DNA of 20,789 nucleotides from an uncultured Collinsella sp. (GCA_900549535.1 UROR01000027.1:1-20789); one strand, 5' to 3'. Positions 7,697-15,407 are shown, counted from the first letter of the stretch. Program-made: numbers and translations. Notes: generated from the letters alone by a model not told the origin.

Positions 7697-8203
7697 ATGG
7701 CGCTTCCCATGGTTTATGGCGGTCCCGGACGATATGTTCAGGGGCCGGGTGAGCTCTCGCGTCAGGGCAAGTATTTGTCATGGTTGGGCTGCGCTGCCTA
7801 TGTCTTGTTTGACCAGGGCACCGAGGATCGGCTGTGCAGGCAGATCGTCGATGGATTTCTGGACGAAGATCTAAGCGAGCCGTTCTTTAAGATTTACAAC
7901 GGTCCGTGTACGGAAGATGCCGTTGTCGAAATGGCCAAGGAAGCCCGGGCCGAGTATTGTGACATGGTGGTGGGTATTGGCGGCGGCAAAATGCTCGATA
8001 TCGCCAAGGCCGTTGCGTTTTATGCCGAGTTGCCGTTGTGCGTATGCCCCACGGCGGCGTCGATGGACGGTCCGTGCAGCGTGATTTCCGATGCCGATTT
8101 GCAGGGTGTTGCAAATGCGGTCTTTAGAAACGAGCGCAATATGGCCAACGAGCAGGCCAAGGTGACCAAACAAAAACTCGTGCAGCTCATGTGCAAGGCA
8201 TAG
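7697..8203 (+). pseudogene. Glycerol dehydrogenase paralogue with internal deletion
   Basis: A 168-residue frame begins like a complete GldA-type protein: VYGGPGRYVQGPGEL near the start, GIGGGKMLDIAKAVAFY, then CPTAASMDGPCSVIS to about residue 130. It then jumps to about 38 residues (DADLQGVANAVFRNERN...) in which VANAV recalls VANAIL near the C-terminus of the adjacent gldA. All three metal ligands and the C-terminal helical domain are missing, and family members are about 360 residues long. An in-frame internal deletion is the simplest reading. The product should be inactive as a dehydrogenase. The Shine-Dalgarno sequence is weak (AAAGGGCGG). A short expressed regulatory fragment cannot be excluded. 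Confidence 0.72.
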
Positions 8204-8354
8204 CTTGGCACTTGATTGACCTTGTGCAATCGAGGCGGCGATAGGCCATGGGCTATTTGCCGCAAAGATGCTCCGCGTGTAATTTGCCCGAGGCGTGGGC
8301 CGATAGCGTATCATTATCTCTTGCTTGTTTGCACTGCTCAGGGAGGGGCCGCGC

Positions 8355-9608
8355 ATGGCGCAGGAACACGATCTGTTTGATGACATTATCGAGATCAGCA
8401 AGGGTTTCGACTTTCTTAAAAACCCGCTTGGCGGCGTGACCGATGCACTCGATCCGTCGGCGCCGCAGTGGAATCCTGCTGACTACAAGGAGCGTCCGCG
8501 CGGCAACACCATTCCGTGCCTGACCTGCAAAAACGAAAAGAGCGGCTGCACCGCGTGCATGGACGTGTGCCCGGTCAACGCTATCGAGGTCGAGGAAGAC
8601 GCCATCGAGATCCTCGACTCCTGCCGCAAGTGCGGCCTGTGCGCCGCCGCTTGCCCGACCGAGGCGATTATCTCGCCGCGCCTGGCACCCAAAAACCTCT
8701 ACGACGACATTGTCTCGGCGGCCACGAGCCACGAGACCGCCTACGTCACCTGCACGCGCGCCCTCAAGCGCATGCCGCGCGAAAACGAGGTCGTCGTTGC
8801 CTGCGTGGGCGATATTACGGCAGAGACCTGGTTCTCGGTACTGGCCGACTATCCCAACGTGAGTGTGTACCTGCCGTTGGGCGTGTGCGATAAATGCCGC
8901 AACACCTGCGGTGAGGACATTCTGGGCGAGGCGATTGCGAAGGCCGAGGAGTGGTCCGGCACGGGTATGGGCCTGGAGGTCGACCCCAAGAGCCTCAAAT
9001 GCCATAAGCGCCGCGAGTACGAGCGCAAGGAGTACATGGAAAAGATCGCCCGTACGACGGGCCTGACGGTGACCAAGCTCAACCCGGCGACGGCGGCGCT
9101 GGCCTCGGTGACGCAAAAGCTCAAGGCCCACCGCCATCAGATTACCCAGCTCGAGCGTACGCTCAACACCATGTGCGGCACCACGACGACTAAACGTCGC
9201 CGTTCGCTCACCCATGGGCGTCAGCTGGTACTCTCGACGCTGCAGAATCACCCCGAACTTGCCCAGAATATGCAGGTGAGTACGCCGGAGTGCGATTTTG
9301 ACAAGTGTACGTCGTGCGGCGAGTGCGTCAACGTGTGCCCCACGTTTGCCTGCGATCTGGTGGGAAGCGGCCGCTTTGCGTTGGAGTCCACGTATTGTTT
9401 AGGCTGCGGCGCCTGTGTCAAGGTTTGTCCCGAGCATGCGCTCAAGCTTGTTGAGCACGACGCGTCCAATCTGGTCGTCGTCGATCCCGAAGCCGAGGAA
9501 AAGGCCGCCCAGAAGGCGAAGGCTCACGAAGAAGCTGAGAAGGTCAAGGCCGAGGCAAAGGCTAAGCTCGACAAGATGCTCGATCAGGTGGAGAAGCTCG
9601 CGGACTAG
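8355..9608 (+). CDS. Poly-ferredoxin with four 4Fe-4S motifs
   Basis: A 417-residue predicted cytoplasmic electron-transfer protein. An N-terminal pair of cluster motifs uses C55/C58/C65/C68/C72 (first Cys spacing unusual) and C90/C93/C96/C100. A second pair near the C-terminus uses C318/C321/C324/C328 and C348/C351/C354/C358. Between them is a domain with further cysteines (C133, C150, C178, C181, C185), including GVCDKCRNTCGEDI, which may bind another cofactor. The last 40 residues are a Lys/Glu/Ala-rich coiled coil. Start chosen at 8355, with GGGAGGGG upstream. It probably shuttles low-potential electrons for an unidentified partner, since no hydrogenase, reductase or Rnf gene is adjacent. 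The family name is uncertain. Confidence 0.82.
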   Translation: MAQEHDLFDDIIEISKGFDFLKNPLGGVTDALDPSAPQWNPADYKERPRGNTIPCLTCKNEKSGCTACMDVCPVNAIEVEEDAIEILDSCRKCGLCAAACPTEAIISPRLAPKNLYDDIVSAATSHETAYVTCTRALKRMPRENEVVVACVGDITAETWFSVLADYPNVSVYLPLGVCDKCRNTCGEDILGEAIAKAEEWSGTGMGLEVDPKSLKCHKRREYERKEYMEKIARTTGLTVTKLNPATAALASVTQKLKAHRHQITQLERTLNTMCGTTTTKRRRSLTHGRQLVLSTLQNHPELAQNMQVSTPECDFDKCTSCGECVNVCPTFACDLVGSGRFALESTYCLGCGACVKVCPEHALKLVEHDASNLVVVDPEAEEKAAQKAKAHEEAEKVKAEAKAKLDKMLDQVEKLAD

Positions 9609-9655
9609 TCAGCGACCCCTATCTCTGCTTCATTCGTGCCGCCGTGGCGTCCGGG

Positions 9656-9685
9656 TTCGCCCAGATGCTGCGTCGGCGCTATACT
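9656..9685 (+). promoter_or_regulatory. ychF: Possible ychF promoter
   Basis: A good -10 element TATACT (9680-9685) lies 37 nt upstream of the GTG start, with a poor -35 candidate TTCGCC (9656-9661, 18-bp spacer). Confidence 0.45.
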
Positions 9686-9722
9686 TATGCAGTTTGAAAT
9701 GCTTGTACCAAAAGGAGCTGTC

Positions 9723-10799
9723 GTGTCCCTTTCCATCGGTATCGTGGGCCTGCCCAACGTAGGCAAGTCGACGCTGTTCACCGCGCTTACCAAAAAGACC
9801 GGCCTTGCCGCCAACTATCCGTTCGCCACGATCGACCCCAATGTGGGTATCGTCGACGTGCCCGATAGCCGCCTGCAAAAGCTCGCCGACATCGTTAACC
9901 CGGGTCGCATCGTGCCGGCGACGGTCGAGTTCGTCGACATCGCAGGTCTGGTGAAGGGCGCCAACGAGGGCGAGGGCTTGGGCAACCAGTTCCTGGCCAA
10001 CATTCGCGAGACCGACGCCATCTGCGAGGTCGTGCGCTACTTTAAGGACCCCAACGTTATGCGTGAGGTGGGCCGCACGGGCGAGTTCGTCGATCCCGCC
10101 GGCGATGCCGACACCATCATGACCGAGCTCATCCTGGCCGACATGGGCACGCTTGAGAAGCAGCTGCCCAAGCTCGAGAAGGAGGCCAAGCGCGACAAGG
10201 AGCTCATGCCCAAGTTCGAGGTCGCCAAGCGCCTGCTTGCCTGGCTCAACGAGGGCAAGCGCGCTGCGTCTATGGAGATGACCGACGAGGAGCGCGCCGC
10301 TGCCAAGGGCCTGTTCCTGCTCACTATGAAGCCCATCCTGTATGTGGCCAACGTGGACGAGGATATGCTCAACGACGATCTGGCGCCCATCGATGGTGTT
10401 AAGCCGCTGCCCATCTGCGCCAAAATCGAGGCTGAGCTTTCCGAGCTCGATCCCGAGGACGCCGCCGACTACCTGGAGAGCCTGGGCTTGGAGCAGCCCG
10501 GCCTGGACGTGCTCGCGCAGGCGGCCTATAAGCTGCTCGGTCTGCAGTCGTTCTTTACGGCCGGCGAGATGGAGGTCAAGGCCTGGACGGTGCGTCAGGG
10601 TGCGACCGCCCCGCAGGCTGCCGGCGTCATCCACACCGACTTTGAGCGCGGCTTTATTAAGGCCGAGGTCATTGGCTATGACGACTACATCGAGCTCGGC
10701 GGCGAGCAGGGCGCCAAGGCCGCCGGCAAGCTGCGTATTGAGGGCAAGGACTATGTCATGGCCGATGGCGACGTTGTGCACTTCCGCTTTAACGTGTAA
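9723..10799 (+). CDS. ychF: Redox-regulated ATPase YchF (Obg family)
   Basis: A 358-residue P-loop NTPase of the TRAFAC/Obg class that binds ribosomes and hydrolyses ATP rather than GTP. The G1 motif GLPNVGKS is at 9-16, G3 DIAG at 72-75, and NVDE at 210-213 stands where GTPases have NKxD, as expected for ATP specificity. A coiled-coil region is at about 140-180, and the C-terminal TGS domain ends in YVMADGDVVHFRFNV. The GTG start at 9723 is preferred over upstream in-frame codons because AAAGGAG lies five bases before it and the protein then begins with the canonical SLSIGIVGLPNVGKS. The next gene starts 11 bases after its stop, so the two are probably cotranscribed. Confidence 0.96.
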   Translation: MSLSIGIVGLPNVGKSTLFTALTKKTGLAANYPFATIDPNVGIVDVPDSRLQKLADIVNPGRIVPATVEFVDIAGLVKGANEGEGLGNQFLANIRETDAICEVVRYFKDPNVMREVGRTGEFVDPAGDADTIMTELILADMGTLEKQLPKLEKEAKRDKELMPKFEVAKRLLAWLNEGKRAASMEMTDEERAAAKGLFLLTMKPILYVANVDEDMLNDDLAPIDGVKPLPICAKIEAELSELDPEDAADYLESLGLEQPGLDVLAQAAYKLLGLQSFFTAGEMEVKAWTVRQGATAPQAAGVIHTDFERGFIKAEVIGYDDYIELGGEQGAKAAGKLRIEGKDYVMADGDVVHFRFNV

Positions 10800-10810
10800 G
10801 GACGACGTAC

Positions 10811-11194
10811 ATGTTTAAATATGGCAAAAAAGCCGGCTATATGGGTATTGCGCTGCTCGTGCTTGCGGTGATTCCGCTGGTGGTCGCAGCGTGTGTTATC
10901 CCCAACATTGGTCCCGAGGTGGCAACAAAGTTTAATGCCGCCGGCGAGGCGACGCGCTGGGGCAAGAGCTACGAGTTGCTGGCACTGCCGGTGCTCAACC
11001 TGCTGCTGAGCGTGGCGACGTACTTTACGGCAGGACGCCAGGCTAAAAACAATGATGACTCCGCCGCCATGGCGCGCATCGTGTGCGAGCGCTACCTGCG
11101 CAACGGTTGCATCACGGGTGTGTTCCTCAACGTGATCAACGTTTACTTTATGTACTCGGCGATTACCGGAACGGGCTTTGGCTTTGGTTTCTAG
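10811..11194 (+). CDS. Small membrane protein, DUF1648-like
   Basis: A 127-residue integral membrane protein with three predicted membrane segments (about 10-32, 56-74 and 98-120). The loop after the first contains GPEVATKFNAAGEATRWGKS, which fits the DUF1648 pattern (a conserved H/KFNAxGExxRWG-like stretch). AAGGACG precedes the ATG. Members often accompany regulators or sensor proteins; here it follows ychF. The function is unknown. Confidence 0.75.
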   Translation: MFKYGKKAGYMGIALLVLAVIPLVVAACVIPNIGPEVATKFNAAGEATRWGKSYELLALPVLNLLLSVATYFTAGRQAKNNDDSAAMARIVCERYLRNGCITGVFLNVINVYFMYSAITGTGFGFGF

Positions 11195-11203
11195 CTTGTC
11201 CTT

Positions 11204-11593
11204 TTAAGCAACGAGCCTGCAAGCATATTCGATGGCTGCTGCGAGGCCGCCGCTCGATCGTGGTTTAAAGACCATGTCGGCGGCGGCCTCGTTTTCGTAT
11301 CCGGTGCCGCGAAGACAGAGCGCGATACCGGCTTCCAAGAGAAGGGGCAGGCCGCGCTGGCTGGTTGCTATTACGGCAGTCTGATTGAGCGAGCAGCTGT
11401 GCGCTTGGCATTGGATGGCAAGTTCACCTTGCGCCGGGCAAGGGACCAGAACGGCGACGACGCGACTTGATAGCAATGCAAATGCTGTGCGCTCATCGGG
11501 CGAAAGGCATTCTGCTTCAACGACGACGAGCTTGGGCGGTGCGCTGTTTGTGCGAAGCGTGGCTCGGTACATGCGGACCGAAGAACCCGACAT
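11204..11593 (-). CDS. HAD-like C-terminal fragment, small protein
   Basis: A 129-residue protein. Residues about 72-125 resemble the C-terminal part of Cof-type HAD phosphatases: AVIATSQRGLPLLLEAGIAL followed by GTGYENEAAADMVFKPRSSGGLAAAIEYA, in the place of the GDSxNDxxML and AAD blocks. The catalytic DxD motif and the cap domain are absent, and the GDxxND acidic residues are not conserved, so it should not be a phosphatase. The start at 11593 is chosen because AGGAG (11600-11604) precedes it; an ATG eight codons upstream lies inside the palindrome at 11617-11640. It is transcribed divergently from an XRE-family regulator and probably shares its operator. It may be a degenerate fragment or a dedicated small partner. 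Confidence 0.6.
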   Translation of the reverse strand: MSGSSVRMYRATLRTNSAPPKLVVVEAECLSPDERTAFALLSSRVVAVLVPCPAQGELAIQCQAHSCSLNQTAVIATSQRGLPLLLEAGIALCLRGTGYENEAAADMVFKPRSSGGLAAAIEYACRLVA

Positions 11594-11616
11594 AGAAAAC
11601 TCCTGTGTATTCGGCA

Positions 11617-11640
11617 AAACGTAAACTATAGTTTACGTTT
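11617..11640. promoter_or_regulatory. 24-bp perfect palindromic operator, divergent promoter
   Basis: A 24-bp perfect palindrome is centred between 11628 and 11629; its core is GTAAACTATAGTTTAC. Its middle contains TATAGT on both strands (11627-11632 rightward, 11625-11630 leftward), so the -10 elements of both divergent genes can overlap inside it. The expected controller is the adjacent XRE protein at 11670-11888. Confidence 0.8.
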
Positions 11641-11669
11641 ATGTTCGGCTCCATTTCAAACTCGTCTGC

Positions 11670-11888
11670 ATGGACGAACGTGCGAAACAGATTCTTGGCA
11701 GGCGGGTCGAAGAGACACGCAGGGACCTTGGTATCTCCAAGGTCGATTTTTGTGTGGCGACAGGAATCAGCCGACCCTACCTCGACCGAATCGAAGATGG
11801 GACGGCAAATTTCACGCTCAAGGTTCTATTTAAGATTGCGCCCGCACTCGGCATGACGGTATCAGAGCTTCTCGAGGGCATCGAATAG
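11670..11888 (+). CDS. XRE-family HTH transcriptional regulator
   Basis: A 72-residue protein that is little more than one Cro/C1-type helix-turn-helix: VEETRRDLGISKVDFCVATG (about 13-32), then SRPYLDRIEDGTANFTLKVL. There is no ligand-binding or protease domain. No Shine-Dalgarno sequence precedes the ATG, and upstream in-frame codons meet a stop at 11622-11624 without an ATG, GTG or TTG, so this start is forced. The 24-bp palindrome 30 bases upstream suggests autoregulation and control of the divergent HAD-like gene. Confidence 0.88.
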   Translation: MDERAKQILGRRVEETRRDLGISKVDFCVATGISRPYLDRIEDGTANFTLKVLFKIAPALGMTVSELLEGIE

Positions 11889-11910
11889 GGGATACCCGTC
11901 GACAACTGAA

Positions 11911-12924
11911 TTACGCCATCGGGATGCGGTCGTGGTTGACTTGGCTGTAGAACAGGCGCTGAATCTCGGCCGCATCACGTGATTGGCCGAGCGCCCACAT
12001 GGTTTTGGCCACGAGCGTCTCGGTGGTCATGTCGTCGCCGCGCAAAATGCCCGGATGATCGGCGTAGGCACGGCCGACCTCATAAACACCCAGGTCAAGG
12101 CCCTCTTCGGGGACCTGCGTGGTCATAACGACGGTGCGGCCCGAATCGACCCAGCGGAAAATCGCCTCTTGGAACGACTCACCCGACTCGCCAAACTCGG
12201 GGATACCACCAATGCCAAATGTCTCCAATATCACGGCATCATAACTATCGGCAAGGGCATCGAGGATACCGGGGTTGACGCCGGGCGTGAGCTTGAGTAC
12301 AAATACGCGCGGGTCGATGCTGTCGTAGAAACGCACCGGGTTTTCGCCCTGATGCGTGCCGTGAAGCCCGTTGCGCACAATGCGGTCGTTGCGGATATAG
12401 GCGATGGGCGGATAGTTCACACTAATGAACGCGTTAAAGCTCATGGTGCGCTGTTTGCGGGCGCGCGTGCCGGCAATGGCTACGCCGCCAAACACGATCG
12501 AGACATCGTGCGAGTGCTCGTCGAGCGCATAGAGCAGGCTCTGGTACAGATTGAGTTTGGCGTCAGTAAAGGGATTGCCCATGGGCTTTTGCGAGCCGGT
12601 GAGTACGATGGGCTTGGGGCTGTCCTGAATCAGATAGGAAAGCGCCGCCGCGGTGTAGCTCATGGTGTCGGTGCCGTGCAGAATCACGAAGCCGTCGTGG
12701 TCGGCATAACCCTCGACGATGACGTCGCGGATACGCATCCAGTCACTGGGGCGCATATTGGTGCTGTCGATGTTCATCGGCTGTACCACGTCGAGCTCGC
12801 AGAGGCCCGAGATCTCGGGGACGCTCTGGGCGAGCTCCTCACCGGTCAGGGCGGGGGAGAGGCCGTTGCCGTCCTCGGTCGATGCGATGGTGCCGCCCGT
12901 GGCGATGAGAAGGATGCGCTTCAT
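11911..12924 (-). CDS. ansA: L-asparaginase, type I (cytoplasmic)
   Basis: A 337-residue enzyme hydrolysing L-asparagine to aspartate and ammonia. Without a signal peptide it is the cytoplasmic type I form. The first catalytic motif ATGGTIAS is at 8-15 (nucleophile T12), the second HGTDTM at 83-88 (T85, D86), and the catalytic Lys is predicted at K157 in TRARKQRT. Length matches type I enzymes such as E. coli AnsA (338 residues). Start chosen at 12924 with AGGAA upstream, giving MKRILLIATGGTIAS; a longer frame has no family similarity. It converges with the XRE gene, 22 bases apart, and diverges from guaA. Confidence 0.95.
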   Translation of the reverse strand: MKRILLIATGGTIASTEDGNGLSPALTGEELAQSVPEISGLCELDVVQPMNIDSTNMRPSDWMRIRDVIVEGYADHDGFVILHGTDTMSYTAAALSYLIQDSPKPIVLTGSQKPMGNPFTDAKLNLYQSLLYALDEHSHDVSIVFGGVAIAGTRARKQRTMSFNAFISVNYPPIAYIRNDRIVRNGLHGTHQGENPVRFYDSIDPRVFVLKLTPGVNPGILDALADSYDAVILETFGIGGIPEFGESGESFQEAIFRWVDSGRTVVMTTQVPEEGLDLGVYEVGRAYADHPGILRGDDMTTETLVAKTMWALGQSRDAAEIQRLFYSQVNHDRIPMA

Positions 12925-13110
12925 GCTGGTATTCCTATCGTATTTGCCGCCGCAGAGGCGGAGTCGTTCGGCAGTATTGTGGCACAGGGCGTCCAATGTT
13001 CAAACGTAATACATCATCTGTAACGTTTAGTAACACTTCAATTGCCGTCAAATAGGGCCCAGGTCGTGCGTTTGCCGTGCGCTGATGGCTGCGAGGGGCG
13101 AGAAACCCCA

Positions 13111-13125
13111 TATAACGTGTACACT
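13111..13125 (+). promoter_or_regulatory. guaA: Possible guaA -10 region
   Basis: TATAAC (13111-13116) and TACACT (13120-13125) are candidate -10 elements about 70 nt upstream of guaA. No convincing -35 is present. I see no purine riboswitch signature in the leader. Confidence 0.3.
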
Positions 13126-13191
13126 ATGAAAGCTGTTTTCGTTTATTCGCGCGGGTGGGCACCGGCTCCCCGCCAACAAGAGGGGGAAACC

Positions 13192-14790
13192 ATGGATCAA
13201 AAGGCTTCCGCAAAGGTCCTCGTACTCGACTTTGGTGCGCAGTACGGTCAGCTCATTGCCCGTCGCGTCCGCGACCTCAACGTGTATTCCGAGATTGTCC
13301 CCTGCGACATCTCGGCCGACGAGATTCGCGAGATGAACGCCTCTGCGCTCATCCTTTCCGGCGGCCCGGCTTCTGTGTACGCCGAGGACGCTCCGTCCAT
13401 CGATCCCGCCATCTTTGACCTGGGCCTTCCCGTCCTGGGCTTTTGCTACGGCCATCAGATCACGGCCGTGACGCTCGGCGGCAAGGTTGGCCACTCCGAG
13501 GTGGGCGAGTACGGCCGCGCCACCATCACGCGTACGGCCGGCGCCAAGCTCTTTAACTCCACGCCTATGGAGCAGACCGTGTGGATGAGCCACCGCGACG
13601 CCGTGTCCGAGGTGCCCGAGGGCTTTACCGTTACCGCCAGCACCGACGTGTGCCCGGTTGCCGCCATGGAGTGCGTCGAGCGCAAAATCTTCACCACGCA
13701 GTTCCACCCCGAGGTCAAGCACTCCGAGTACGGTCAGCAGCTGCTGAGCAACTTCCTGTTTGAGATCTGCGGCCTGGAGCCCAACTGGAGCATGGACAAC
13801 CTGGTCGAGACCATGACGGCCGAGTTCCGCGAGAAGGTCGGCGACGACCGCGTGATTCTGGCCCTGTCCGGCGGCGTCGACTCCTCCGTCGTGGCTGCGC
13901 TGGGCGCTCGCGCCGTGGGCAAGCAGATGACCTGTGTGTTCATCAACCACGGCCTGCTGCGCAAGGGCGAGCCCGAGCAGGTGGAGGAGGTCTTCACCAA
14001 GCAGTTCGATGTCGACTTTATCCACGTCCACGCCGAGGACCGTTATGCCGAGCTTCTGGCCGGCGTGACCGAGCCCGAGGAGAAGCGCCGCATCATCGGC
14101 ACGCAGTTCTGGAAAGAGTTCTTCGCCGTGGCGCAGCAGCTCGAGACCGATGGCAAGCCGGTCAAGTATCTGGCTCAGGGCACCATCTACCCCGACATCA
14201 TCGAGTCCGGTGCTCGCAAGACAGGCGGCAAGACGGCCACCATCAAGAGCCACCACAACCTGATCCCGTTCCCCGAGGGCGTGCACTTCGACCTCATCGA
14301 GCCGCTCGACCACTTCTTTAAGGACGAGGTCCGTGCGCTTGGTTTGGCGCTCGGCCTGCCGGGTCACATCGTGTTCCGCCAGCCTTTCCCGGGCCCGGGT
14401 CTGGCCATCCGCATCATCGGTGCGGTCGACAAGGAGAAGCTCGAGATCCTCAAGAATGCCGACGCTATCGTGCGCGAGGAGCTCGACGCCTACAACCAGC
14501 GTCTGTTTGAGCAGACCGGCGAGCGCAACTCCGAGCACAGCTGCTGGCAGTATTTCGCGGTCCTGCCCGACATTAAGTCCGTCGGCGTTATGGGCGACGA
14601 GCGCACCTATCAGCGCCCGATCATTCTGCGCGCCGTCGAGTCCAGCGACGCCATGACCGCCGACTGGGCCAAGCTGCCCTACGACGTGCTGGCCCGCATC
14701 TCCGGCCGTATCGTTGCCGAGGTCCCCGGCGCCAACCGCGTGTGCTACGACATCACGTCCAAGCCGCCCGCGACGATTGAGTGGGAGTAG
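13192..14790 (+). CDS. guaA: GMP synthase (glutamine-hydrolysing)
   Basis: A 532-residue enzyme converting XMP to GMP with ATP and glutamine. The N-terminal class I amidotransferase has Cys85 in FCYGHQ, and His172 and Glu174 in FHPE. The ATP-pyrophosphatase P-loop LSGGVDSS is at 225-232. The C-terminal dimerisation domain ends in the conserved PPATIEWE. The start at 13192 follows AAGAGGGGG and gives MDQKASAKVLVLDFGAQYGQ. The 3' end (GTGGGAGTAG, 14781-14790) resembles the repeated word found seven times downstream. The guaA 3' end is a known insertion site for genomic islands in several bacteria, which fits the mobile element that follows. Confidence 0.97.
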   Translation: MDQKASAKVLVLDFGAQYGQLIARRVRDLNVYSEIVPCDISADEIREMNASALILSGGPASVYAEDAPSIDPAIFDLGLPVLGFCYGHQITAVTLGGKVGHSEVGEYGRATITRTAGAKLFNSTPMEQTVWMSHRDAVSEVPEGFTVTASTDVCPVAAMECVERKIFTTQFHPEVKHSEYGQQLLSNFLFEICGLEPNWSMDNLVETMTAEFREKVGDDRVILALSGGVDSSVVAALGARAVGKQMTCVFINHGLLRKGEPEQVEEVFTKQFDVDFIHVHAEDRYAELLAGVTEPEEKRRIIGTQFWKEFFAVAQQLETDGKPVKYLAQGTIYPDIIESGARKTGGKTATIKSHHNLIPFPEGVHFDLIEPLDHFFKDEVRALGLALGLPGHIVFRQPFPGPGLAIRIIGAVDKEKLEILKNADAIVREELDAYNQRLFEQTGERNSEHSCWQYFAVLPDIKSVGVMGDERTYQRPIILRAVESSDAMTADWAKLPYDVLARISGRIVAEVPGANRVCYDITSKPPATIEWE

Positions 14791-14904
14791 GCTGACAGGG
14801 TTCTGGCCTGCATTTTTGAGTACCGCACTGTGCCGCTGAGTTTCGTTTCGTACGAGAGTCACGGCAAAGCCGCCAGCGACGGCGGTGAGTAAAAACGGTT
14901 TTCT

Positions 14905-14940
14905 AGCCTCCGTTCCCGCGTTGGGACGGAGGCTTTTTCT
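14905..14940 (+). terminator. Rho-independent terminator after guaA
   Basis: AGCCTCCGTTCCC (14905-14917) pairs with GGGACGGAGGCT (14923-14934) with one bulged T, followed by TTTTTCTTT. It lies 115 bases after the guaA stop. Confidence 0.85.
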
Positions 14941-14947
14941 TTGCCTT

Positions 14948-15320
14948 TTTACTCCCTTTCACCTGCAATTTCGCTATTTACTCCCCGTGTTTCAAGATGG
15001 CAAAGCACTGGGCGGTATTCGGAGGAATGGGAGTAAGAATTCATCCCAAGTGAGTAGACGCGCGGTTTTTGTCCCCGAGGACGAAACGGGGCCATTTCGG
15101 GGCCAGTGAAACTCAAATCGAACTCAATAGGCTTTTCGGCGGTCACTGCACGGCGTTTCCCCAGGTTGTTAATGGGGAGTAAAGAATCTCGCCATCTCAG
15201 GGAAAACGGGAGTAATCAGGGGAAATGCCGCGGCGTACTGCCGCGTGCCGTCATATAAGCCACCGCGTCATTTACTCCCCAGCTGCATCGAAAATGCCAT
15301 TGCATGCAATGGGGAGTAAA
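14948..15320. repeat. Cluster of seven TTTACTCCCC-type repeats
   Basis: Seven copies of TTTACTCCC(C), or its complement GGGGAGTAAA, occur in 373 bases. Rightward copies are at 14948-14956, 14977-14986 and 15271-15280. Leftward copies are at 15029-15036, 15174-15183, 15208-15215 and 15311-15320. Three match the 11-mer TTTACTCCCCA exactly. Spacing is irregular (29 to about 145 bp). The guaA stop region carries a related word, TGGGAGTAG. The cluster lies between guaA and the integrase module, so integrase arm-type sites or remnants of former att sites are possible. Confidence 0.8.
15297..15312. promoter_or_regulatory. 16-bp perfect palindrome
   Basis: CCATTGCATGCAATGG is a perfect palindrome inside the inverted repeat formed by TTTACTCCCCA (15271-15281) and TGGGGAGTAAA (15310-15320). 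It looks like a protein-binding or recombination site; its role is unknown. Confidence 0.55.
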
Positions 15321-15407
15321 AACTCAGCATACGTAGAAGCGTGCGGCGCTCACCGCCTAGCTTGGCGTCCTGATTCGGTTGCGTTGATTGAGAAATGCGG
15401 AGAGCCG

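Larger units (their letters stand above)
14791..15407. other. Non-coding junction region, guaA to repressor
   Basis: 617 bases without a credible gene. It holds the guaA terminator, the seven-copy repeat cluster and the 16-bp palindrome. Open frames here have no Shine-Dalgarno sequence and no recognisable protein content. It is the likely left end of the integrated element. Confidence 0.6.

Noticed and set aside
8253..9251. 332-codon leftward frame opposite the ferredoxin gene
   Set aside because: The rightward frame has all expected cluster cysteines; the leftward one has no motifs.
13030..13191. Purine riboswitch in the guaA leader
   Set aside because: The conserved loop-loop and junction bases of the purine aptamer are not seen in this 160-base leader.
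13048..14862. Open frame of about 600 codons on the strand opposite guaA
   Set aside because: It mirrors a canonical GMP synthase, has biased composition and no recognisable domain or ribosome binding site; high GC content produces such frames.
14885..15109. Small gene after guaA (74 codons)
   Set aside because: It starts inside the guaA terminator region, lacks a Shine-Dalgarno sequence and spans repeats.
14948..15320. CRISPR array
   Set aside because: The repeats are only about 10 bp, in mixed orientation and irregularly spaced, with no cas genes nearby.
14791..15407. tRNA gene as the integration target
   Set aside because: No cloverleaf or GGTTCGAATCC-type T-arm could be found near the integrase.
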